DNA of 14,871 bases from an uncultured Terriglobus sp. (GTDB taxonomy: Bacteria > Acidobacteriota > Terriglobia > Terriglobales > Acidobacteriaceae). A program made the position numbers and the translations under genes. Below the pieces are notes generated by a model. The model made no database searches. It saw only the letters and a list, made by a program, of their open reading frames with translations, and was not told where the DNA came from. This document shows, in pieces, positions 7,499 to 13,348 of the stretch. The stretch covers positions 1-14,871 of the forward strand of contig CALMAP010000186.1 in NCBI GenBank assembly GCA_937859825.1. The letters run 5' to 3'. The first letter of the stretch is position 1; each line of letters starts with the position of its first letter.

Positions 7499-8691
7499 AT
7501 GTGGCGCCGGACGACCTGCGCGCAAAGCTGGACAAGCCGGTGCTGCCAGGGGAGACGCTCGGCATCTTCGGCGGCGGGCAGCTTGGCCGCATGATGGGCA
7601 TTGCCGCGCGGTCGATGGGATACAAGGTGCACGTGCTCGATCCCGACCCCGCCTGCCCGGCCGGCTACATTGCCGACAAGGTGATCGAGGCCGGATGGAA
7701 CGACCGCTGGGCCGCCGCCAACCTTGCGCGGGAAAGCGCTGCGGTTACGCTTGAAATCGAGCAGGTCTCGATCGTGAGCCTTGACGAGGCGGCGCGCTGG
7801 GCACCCATGCGTCCTGGCGCGGCGATGCTGGCCGTGATTCAGGACCGCATCGAGCAGAAAGACTGGCTGCACAAGCACGGTTTTCCTGTGGGACCGTACC
7901 GCGCCGTTCGCTCGCAGGATGAGCTTGGCCCGGCGATTGCCGAATTGGACGGTGCCGTCTTCGTCAAGTCTGCGCGCGGCGGCTACGACGGCCGCGGACA
8001 GGCGAAGCTCGGTTTCGGCGGCGCAGCCTTGGACGTGGCCGCGTTGCGCCAGGCGTGGGAAGACGTTGGCTCCATGCCGTGCGTTGCCGAGCGCGCTCTC
8101 GACTTGGAGAAGGAGATCAGCATCATGGTCGCGCGTTCGCCCAACGGCGAGGTAAAGGTCTACCCCCCCGCTGAGAACTTTCACGAGAACCAGATTTTGA
8201 GCTGGAGCGTGATCCCGGCATCTGTCCCGGACGAGACCACGAACAAAGCGGTCGAAGTCGCCCGCGGCATCGCTGACACCTTCGCACTGGAAGGGCTGCT
8301 GGCCGTCGAGATGTTCCTAACCTGCGACGGCAAACTGCTGGTGAACGAGCTCGCGCCACGCCCGCACAACAGCTATCACGGCAGCGAGCGCGCCTGCGTG
8401 ACCGGCCAGTTCGAGCAGGCCGTCCGCGCCGCCTGCGACCTGCCGCTGGGGGACGTGGACCTGGTGCAGCCAACCGCCATTGCCAACCTGCTGGGAGACG
8501 TGTGGCTCAACGAGGACGGTTCCGAAAAGCAGCCGCAGTTCGACCGGGCGCTGGCCGTGCCGGGGGTGCGGCTCACGCTCTATGAAAAGCTTAAACCGCG
8601 CAAAGGCCGCAAGATGGGCCATCTGAGCGCCGTGGGTGCAACCGCAGACGAGGCGCGCGCACGTGTGCTGGAAGCGAAGGCAAAGCTGTAG
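7495..8691 (+). CDS. purK: N5-carboxyaminoimidazole ribonucleotide synthase (PurK)
   Basis: This ATP-grasp enzyme converts AIR, bicarbonate and ATP to N5-CAIR, the substrate of PurE. The start is the ATG at 7495, overlapping the purE TGA by 4 nt, with GGGAGAG just upstream; a longer frame from 7417 is spurious because it overlaps purE and adds non-homologous sequence. The product is 398 aa. Domains are an N-terminal nucleotide-binding fold with GIFGGGQLGRM (23-33), the ATP-grasp core with FVKSARGGYDGRG, the metal/ATP segment VEMFL...LLVNELAPRPHNSYH, and a C-terminal domain. The usual PHNSGH reads PHNSYH, a conservative-looking family variation. No terminator follows, so transcription may continue into 8751-9810. 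Confidence 0.96.
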   Translation: MNVAPDDLRAKLDKPVLPGETLGIFGGGQLGRMMGIAARSMGYKVHVLDPDPACPAGYIADKVIEAGWNDRWAAANLARESAAVTLEIEQVSIVSLDEAARWAPMRPGAAMLAVIQDRIEQKDWLHKHGFPVGPYRAVRSQDELGPAIAELDGAVFVKSARGGYDGRGQAKLGFGGAALDVAALRQAWEDVGSMPCVAERALDLEKEISIMVARSPNGEVKVYPPAENFHENQILSWSVIPASVPDETTNKAVEVARGIADTFALEGLLAVEMFLTCDGKLLVNELAPRPHNSYHGSERACVTGQFEQAVRAACDLPLGDVDLVQPTAIANLLGDVWLNEDGSEKQPQFDRALAVPGVRLTLYEKLKPRKGRKMGHLSAVGATADEARARVLEAKAKL

Positions 8692-8750
8692 CGCATCACG
8701 TAAGACTTGTGCGTCCTGTAGTTTTGGAGTACATCAATAAACAGAGAGCT

Positions 8751-8963
8751 ATGAACGGACGAGAGATCGAAAACCTGCTTATCCTGATCGATCAGAATGT
8801 CGCCGCAACTACGGTGCAGCTTGACCGAGAGGTGATCGACTATGTGAAGCGGCATCAGGACGAGGTACTGGATGTGCTCTTTCGTAATCGTCAGGTCGAC
8901 ATTCCGACATCCTTGGGACCGATACGAGTAAGCATGGATGAGTTGGAGTCGGCAGCAGCTTAG
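8751..8963 (+). CDS. Small protein of unknown function (70 aa), first gene of an overlapping cassette
   Basis: I chose the ATG at 8751, preceded by AGAGAG; an in-frame GTG at 8709 would add 14 residues. The product is a 70-residue acidic, mostly helical protein rich in Ile, Leu, Val, Asp, Glu and Arg, with no signal peptide, membrane span or Cys. It ends in three Ala. Its TAG stop overlaps the GTG of the next gene by one base (TAGTG), implying coupled translation. Base composition is visibly less GC-rich than in purK. I do not recognise the family. Size and position next to a membrane-protein gene could fit a regulator, partner or antitoxin-like role, but nothing in the sequence shows which. 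Confidence 0.65.
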   Translation: MNGREIENLLILIDQNVAATTVQLDREVIDYVKRHQDEVLDVLFRNRQVDIPTSLGPIRVSMDELESAAA

Positions 8964-9658
8964 TGCTTGCTCTGGTTTTCAGTTTGATCGTCGCAGTCTA
9001 CCTGCTTGGTCCTGACCTGATTTCCCGTTGGATTCTTGGTTTCGCTGTACCTCGACGAGCAGTGGTGCAGACGAGGGCAGAGGAGATTACACGGGCCGTT
9101 CTTTGGGCGACCTTGCCGCTTTCCGTCGCCTTTGTGTGGGCGCGGCTCTCCGGTCCTCTTGACCACAATGCAAGCTGGACTGACTTGCGCCTTGTATTTT
9201 CCGGAATTTACAGCACCGCGCTTTTTGAGCGATCTGAATGTGCCTGGTACACCAGTGCTCGAGCGCTGGCATCATGGAACTGGTGTATCCTTTGGCGGCT
9301 CTACACATTGGTCGTCTTCATCGCGTTGGTCCTGAACACCGCAATCTATTACTACGGGCCCCTACGCCGAGCGTTGCGTTACGACTGGCTCAAAACTCTA
9401 TTGGCAGTTCTTGTGCTGCCACGCATGGCGGAGTGGCATGTACTGCTCTCGCCCATGCTGCTGCCCGCACGCCATCTGCAACTGCATGCAGATATCCTTA
9501 CCAAGTCTGGCACCCTCTACCAGGGACGCATCACGGACAAGGTCCTGAATGCCGACGGCTCCATCCAAAGCGTCACGCTCACTGAGCCAAAGCGCTATCA
9601 ACGCGAGCGCTATCAGGCTGCGGAGAAGACTGGCAAAGTTCAGGAAAAAGAGCATTAG
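8963..9658 (+). CDS. Unknown multi-span membrane protein with a small C-terminal soluble domain
   Basis: A GTG start at 8963 overlaps the preceding stop; the only ribosome-like site is GGAG about 15 nt upstream, so translation probably depends on coupling. The product is 231 aa. Hydrophobic segments lie at about 1-20, 45-62, 108-131 and 143-168, giving three or four spans. Residues 170-231 are soluble, with an ILTKSGTLYQGRITDKVL stretch that looks like a small beta-barrel, then a charged tail. The N-terminus (VYLLGPDLISRWILGF) is a convincing membrane start. The end may be premature: frame -1 is open from the AAAAA tract at 9643-9647 into the next ORF, whose NINLRY motif looks like a continuation of the same beta-domain. 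I do not recognise a named family. Confidence 0.75.
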   Translation: MLALVFSLIVAVYLLGPDLISRWILGFAVPRRAVVQTRAEEITRAVLWATLPLSVAFVWARLSGPLDHNASWTDLRLVFSGIYSTALFERSECAWYTSARALASWNWCILWRLYTLVVFIALVLNTAIYYYGPLRRALRYDWLKTLLAVLVLPRMAEWHVLLSPMLLPARHLQLHADILTKSGTLYQGRITDKVLNADGSIQSVTLTEPKRYQRERYQAAEKTGKVQEKEH

Positions 9659-9810
9659 TGGCAGAGATTGCCGGAAATGTGTTCGTGATTCTCGGTGGTG
9701 ACATCAGCAACATCAACCTTCGCTACCGGGATAGAAACAATATCGGGCTTCTTGCCCAGCAATGGTTCCTGAACCTTTTCAAAGCACAGATCGCTGCCAA
9801 GAGGGGTTAG
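9658..9810 (+). CDS. 50-aa ORF: separate small gene or detached C-terminus of the preceding membrane protein
   Basis: It opens with GTG at 9658, overlapping the TAG of the previous gene as TAGTG, and ends with TAG at 9808. The product is 50 aa, with a hydrophobic beta-like stretch NVFVILGGDISNINLRY and then a helical, Arg/Lys-containing tail. There is no ribosome site of its own. Two readings fit: a translationally coupled mini-gene, or the last 50 residues of the 8963-9658 protein split off by loss of one base. One extra A in the AAAAA run at 9643-9647 would fuse the two frames through Arg-Ala-Leu-Val without a stop. I lean slightly towards the split-gene reading. Confidence 0.45.
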   Translation: MAEIAGNVFVILGGDISNINLRYRDRNNIGLLAQQWFLNLFKAQIAAKRG

Positions 9811-9874
9811 CAATAGAACTGCAGCTTAGAGACTGCCGTAGCGGTCATTGTTGCGTCCTGAATCGAATGGTTCT

Positions 9875-11200
9875 ATGTACAAGATTCTCCTGTCCGGTAT
9901 GCCCGCGGTCGGCATTGATTTCGGAACGACCAACAGCTCCGTAGCGCTGGCGCTGCCGGATGGGTCGGTACGGCTGATTGAGTTTCCTGCCGGCACGGCT
10001 ACAAACCGTTCCTCGCGCTCCATTCTTTATCTGCAGCGGCAGACGCACTCCGCGCACAGGCCGGTTGCGGTGTGGAGCGGGCCGGAAGCGATCGAGCATT
10101 ATCTCGCCACGGACCATTTTGACGACGATGTGGAGGGCAGGCTCATCCAGTCGCTTAAGAGCTACCTTGCCGCGCGAACGTTTAACGGCACGGAGATCTT
10201 CGGCAGGCACTACCGCGTGGAAGATCTTGTGGCGAAGATACTCGAGGATTTGCGGCAACGTGCAAGTGCGGCGCTCGGCTTTGAAGTCCGACGTGCTGTG
10301 GCCGGACGTCCGGTGACTTTTGTTGGAGCGGATTCGGAGGCGGACAACGTCTTTGCCGAACAACGGCTGCTTGCGTCGTTTCAGCAGGCGGGCTTCACGG
10401 ACGTTCGTTTCGTGATGGAACCGATTGCTGCGGCGCAGAGCTATGCGGGCGATGCCAGTCCCGGAGATATCGTGCTAGTGGGCGACTTTGGTGGGGGCAC
10501 CACGGACTTCTCGCTTCTACGCATGGGCGGCGCGGGCGAGCAGCACACCGTGCTGGCCAGCACCGGCGTTGGCATCGCGGGCGACGCCTTCGACGCGCGC
10601 ATCGTGCGCTACCTTGTTTCGCCCGCGCGCGGGTCGGACTCGCTGGCACGCTCGCGGGACAAGGTGCTGCCCGCGCTACCCGCGGGGGTCTACCGCAACC
10701 TGGAGCGCTGGCACACGCTTTCGTTCCTGCGCACCCGGCAGGTTACGGAATTGCTGCGCACTACGGAGATGCGGGCGCTGGAGCCGGAAAAGATCCGTGC
10801 GTTGCGCTCCGTGGTGGAGCACGACCTGGGGTACCGGCTGCATCAGGCGGTACAGCGCGTGAAGCTTGAACTGTCCGCCCGCACAGAGACGGAGTTCGTG
10901 CTGGAAGAAGACGTGGTGCGGCTGCGCGCACCGGTCACGCGGACGCGGTTCGAGGAATGGATTGCGCCAGAGCTGCGCCGCATGCAGACGAAACTGGACG
11001 ATGTGCTGGCTGCGGCAAAGCTCTTACCGGGGCAGGTGGACCAGGTGTTCCTGACGGGTGGCACGTCGCTGGTGCCGGCAGTGCGGCAGGTATTCACCAG
11101 CAGGTTCGGTGAAGACCGCGTGCACAGCGGAGAGGCGTTCACCAGTGTGGCGCATGGACTTGCCCTGATGGCTGCCCAAGAAGTATGGGAGATGGCGTAA
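9875..11200 (+). CDS. Hsp70-family ATPase, YegD-like, lacking a substrate-binding domain
   Basis: This actin-fold ATPase of the Hsp70 superfamily has 441 residues, against about 640 for DnaK; only the nucleotide-binding domain is present, as in YegD. Visible motifs are phosphate-1 GIDFGTTNSSVAL (13-25), phosphate-2 GDFGGGTTDFS (203-213) and the adenosine motif LTGGTSLVPAV (393-403). A central insert (about 230-300, rich in Arg and Leu) separates the phosphate-2 strand from the C-terminal lobe. There is no signal peptide, so it is cytoplasmic. The start is uncertain: ATG 9875 is used here, ATG 9899 would place the ATPase motif right at the N-terminus as in homologues, and neither has a clear ribosome site. 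A chaperone-like or assembly role is inferred from the family; clients are unknown. Confidence 0.9.
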   Translation: MYKILLSGMPAVGIDFGTTNSSVALALPDGSVRLIEFPAGTATNRSSRSILYLQRQTHSAHRPVAVWSGPEAIEHYLATDHFDDDVEGRLIQSLKSYLAARTFNGTEIFGRHYRVEDLVAKILEDLRQRASAALGFEVRRAVAGRPVTFVGADSEADNVFAEQRLLASFQQAGFTDVRFVMEPIAAAQSYAGDASPGDIVLVGDFGGGTTDFSLLRMGGAGEQHTVLASTGVGIAGDAFDARIVRYLVSPARGSDSLARSRDKVLPALPAGVYRNLERWHTLSFLRTRQVTELLRTTEMRALEPEKIRALRSVVEHDLGYRLHQAVQRVKLELSARTETEFVLEEDVVRLRAPVTRTRFEEWIAPELRRMQTKLDDVLAAAKLLPGQVDQVFLTGGTSLVPAVRQVFTSRFGEDRVHSGEAFTSVAHGLALMAAQEVWEMA

Positions 11201-11261
11201 ATCGGCAGACACGCCAAAAACGATTCCGCCATCTCAGTTTTGGAAGTTTCAGGAGATCGTT

Positions 11262-11780
11262 ATGAAATTGCACGTTGCCGCACTCGCCACCGCTTTGCTC
11301 GTCGCCAATGTACCCAGTCTTGTTGCACAGGCGGGAGCTTTCTCTGACAAGGACAGGAGCTTTCTAAAGGAGGCGACAGAGGACAATCTGGGCGAAATCA
11401 AGATGGCTGAACTTGCCGTGAAGACGACCAAGAACCCCGAGATTAAGGCATTCGCCGGCAAGATGATCGTGGACCACAAAGCGTTAATTGCCGGTGCGAA
11501 GCCGGTAGCGGTGAAGGCCGGCGTGACGCCACCCACCAGCACCAGCGCAAAGGCCGAAGCCGAATATCTGAAGCTGAAGGTGCTTACCGGCGAAACATTC
11601 GACAAGAGTTACGTGAAAACAATGGTGAGCGACCACCACGACGATGCGACCAAGGTGAAGACGGAGCATGACACCACGCAAAACGCCGACATGAAAAAGC
11701 TGACCGTGAAGGCCGGATCGGTGATCGAGGGCCACACCAAGATGATCGACGGTATTGCCGCCAAAATGGGAATCCAGTAG
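11262..11780 (+). CDS. Exported DUF4142 ferritin-like protein
   Basis: AGGAGA stands six bases before the ATG at 11262. The product is 172 aa with a signal peptide (MKLHVAALATALLVANVPSL, likely cut after AQA at about residue 24). The mature part starts with the family pattern DKDRSFLKEATEDNLGEIKMAELA, followed by KAFAGKMIVDH, VSDHHDDATK and VIEGHTKMIDGIA. Conserved His and Glu/Asp are spaced as in the four-helix DUF4142 proteins, often annotated as predicted outer membrane proteins. It probably acts in the periplasm; metal or stress functions are suggested for the family but not shown here. It lies 61 nt after the Hsp70-like gene on the same strand and ends at its own terminator. Confidence 0.9.
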   Translation: MKLHVAALATALLVANVPSLVAQAGAFSDKDRSFLKEATEDNLGEIKMAELAVKTTKNPEIKAFAGKMIVDHKALIAGAKPVAVKAGVTPPTSTSAKAEAEYLKLKVLTGETFDKSYVKTMVSDHHDDATKVKTEHDTTQNADMKKLTVKAGSVIEGHTKMIDGIAAKMGIQ

Positions 11781-11793
11781 GCTTGCACCCAGC

Positions 11794-11837
11794 AGCGAAC
11801 GGAGATATTGCCCCCTTTTCTCCGTTCGCTTTCGTTT
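11794..11837 (+). terminator. Intrinsic terminator of the DUF4142 gene
   Basis: A perfect 12-bp stem AGCGAACGGAGA (11794-11805) pairs with 11819-11830 around a 13-nt loop and is followed by TTCGTTT. It lies 13 nt after the stop codon at 11780. Confidence 0.85.
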
Positions 11838-11850
11838 AGAATAGAAACTG

Positions 11851-11934
11851 ATGACAATGCTGATACGCGCTGTGAAAATGCCTGGAGTTGCGAAAATACC
11901 CGGAGTTGCAAAGACGCCTGGCGTTGCCAAGTGA
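11851..11934 (+). CDS. 27-aa peptide with three xPGVAK repeats (candidate small ORF)
   Basis: ATG 11851 to TGA 11932-11934 encodes MTMLIRAVK followed by MPGVAK, IPGVAK and TPGVAK. The three units are consecutive 18-nt repeats in frame. Within the five PGVAK codons all differences between units fall at third positions and are synonymous (CCT/CCC, GGA/GGC, GCG/GCA/GCC, AAA/AAG), which suggests selection on the peptide. A TAGAAT -10-like box at 11837-11842 lies 8 nt before the ATG, so the message could be nearly leaderless; there is no strong ribosome site. The peptide is cationic, with PGVA turns reminiscent of elastin-like repeats. On the opposite strand the same repeat reads ATPGxF, and third positions of that frame coincide, so the strand cannot be settled from codons alone. 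Function unknown. Confidence 0.45.
   Translation: MTMLIRAVKMPGVAKIPGVAKTPGVAK
11878..11931 (+). repeat. Three tandem 18-bp units
   Basis: Units occupy 11878-11895, 11896-11913 and 11914-11931 (first unit ATGCCTGGAGTTGCGAAA). They differ from one another at a handful of sites spaced three bases apart, plus the first codon of each unit (ATG, ATA, ACG). The 3-base spacing of differences is the signature of coding sequence. Confidence 0.85.
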
Positions 11935-11962
11935 ACATGGATCTGTCTGGTCCGGTGTCACG

Positions 11963-13267
11963 TTAAGACCACTTCCGGCAGCGGCGCGGGATGGTCTTTC
12001 GGTATGCCTTGAAAGCAGCCACGAGTCTTTGTTTATCTTTTTCCGCAAGCTTCAGCGTAGTGGCAACTTCCTTTATGTCGAAGTTCTTGGGATCTGTCTC
12101 GACATAAGGTGGCTCTGTGTACCACTTGGGATGCAGCGGCCTGTCTGATTCAAAGTCCAATACTGCAGAGAAAGCATCCAGCAGTTTGCCTGTGACTTCG
12201 AAGGCCTCGGCATGGTCCTTCTCAACTTTTGTGGCAAGTTCGTCAATCTGAGTCTGGCAGTGCAGGCGCATCTTCTGCTCCGCTTCAGACTGCGTATCGG
12301 CCGGTCCGAAGATGCGAGCAAGGCGATCGAACCGGCCAAGGGTCAAGGTCTCCCAGTACACGACCAAGTGGTTGTTCAGAATTGACGCCAGATCTTCGGC
12401 ACGCTTGCTTTGGAAGTAGTAGCCACCATCCTGGTCCAGCAGGTACATGATGCGGCGCCTCAAAAGGAGGAGAGAAAGCAACGCCACCTTGCTGTCTCTG
12501 GGCGCGCCCATGTTTTCCCGCGCGGTGACCATGCTGCGCGAAATCGGCATGTAGTGTGCTTTCACCATGCCGAAAAAGGTCGGGTAGATGACTTTCCAGA
12601 CCTCATTAGTTAACGCCTGCCGGCTTTGTTCGCGATCACGTTGCGATTGCTGCCGTTGAAACAGAACCGTGACACCGGCGAGCAAGACCGGCATCAGTAC
12701 GAGTTTCCCGATGCGTACGAAACGTTCCTTGCGGTGCAGGTATTCCGTGCTGATCGTTACTGGCGAAGTGAGGACCAGCCGCTTCACGGAACGCGGTCTC
12801 CCGCCCTTTTCATAGACTGTCCACGAGTAAGCCAGGCTAAGCGGATGCTGACCCAGGCAGGCCTCTGCCGGTTTCGACTCCGGAAAACTCAGGGAGACGT
12901 ATGCCACCTTCGTCTCATGCGGTTGTAGCGATGCGCCCGCAGGCAAGACATCATCCAAATGAAAGCATGCATGAGGTTCTATCTCAAGCGGACGCAGATC
13001 GATGCTTTGCTTGGAACGGTTGAAGAATTCGAGCGCCAGCGATTGGCCCCTTCCCTGAATCTGCTCCGTAGCCATAGGTGGCTGAAGCGTAAGGCTAAGC
13101 TCGTCGCCTGTGGTAGCGGCGGTCTGCTGCAGGGTGACGTTCTTTTGCGGGGCATCGGAGAACCCCTTCAGCCAGTTATTGGCGTAACTCAGAACGAGCA
13201 GGAACAGGCAGAAGAGGAGAAGTATGGGCAAAGCAGAATCGATGAACCGTTTCACTCTGGCCTCCAT
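11963..13267 (-). CDS. Unknown two-span membrane protein with Ig-like exoplasmic and helical cytoplasmic domains
   Basis: The ATG at 13267 is used. A TTG ten codons upstream falls inside the T-run of the neighbouring terminator and is unlikely. The product is 434 aa. Residues 11-29 form a first membrane span and about 186-204 a second. Between them lie roughly 155 residues of beta-rich sequence (alternating hydrophobic strands, LEFFNRS, VAYVSLSF, LAYSWTVY) with just two Cys, C101 and C137, that could form a disulfide in the periplasm. The C-terminal 230 residues are charged and helical, with EKDHAEAFEVTGKLLDAF and a basic tail, probably cytoplasmic. No catalytic motif is visible and I do not recognise a family. 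The topology resembles a sensor or scaffold. It lies downstream of the E2 gene but beyond that gene's terminator, so it probably has its own promoter. Confidence 0.85.
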   Translation of the reverse strand: MEARVKRFIDSALPILLLFCLFLLVLSYANNWLKGFSDAPQKNVTLQQTAATTGDELSLTLQPPMATEQIQGRGQSLALEFFNRSKQSIDLRPLEIEPHACFHLDDVLPAGASLQPHETKVAYVSLSFPESKPAEACLGQHPLSLAYSWTVYEKGGRPRSVKRLVLTSPVTISTEYLHRKERFVRIGKLVLMPVLLAGVTVLFQRQQSQRDREQSRQALTNEVWKVIYPTFFGMVKAHYMPISRSMVTARENMGAPRDSKVALLSLLLLRRRIMYLLDQDGGYYFQSKRAEDLASILNNHLVVYWETLTLGRFDRLARIFGPADTQSEAEQKMRLHCQTQIDELATKVEKDHAEAFEVTGKLLDAFSAVLDFESDRPLHPKWYTEPPYVETDPKNFDIKEVATTLKLAEKDKQRLVAAFKAYRKTIPRRCRKWS

Positions 13268-13295
13268 TGCCACCGATGTTCCGAGACTTGCGGGC

Positions 13296-13325
13296 AAAAA
13301 GCAACGGCCCTTTTCAGGGCCGTTG
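13296..13325 (-). terminator. Intrinsic terminator of the E2 gene
   Basis: On the minus strand, CAACGGCCCT (13325-13316) pairs with AGGGCCGTTG (13311-13302) around a GAAA tetraloop, followed by CTTTTT (13301-13296). It is a classical rho-independent terminator, placed 23 nt after the E2 stop codon and upstream of the ATG of the two-span membrane protein. Confidence 0.93.
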
Positions 13326-13348
13326 TCCGTTTCCGAAAGGATGCGCTG

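Noticed and set aside
7123..8184. 353-aa minus-strand frame opposite purE/purK
   Set aside because: It is a high-GC shadow spanning two certain genes, with no domain similarity I can see.
11484..11930. Minus-strand 148-aa frame starting with ATPGV/IF repeats
   Set aside because: It needs a TTG start, reads through the DUF4142 terminator and is antisense to the DUF4142 gene. The plus-strand 27-codon reading has an ATG, a nearby stop and a promoter-like box, so it is preferred, although third-position evidence alone cannot separate the two.
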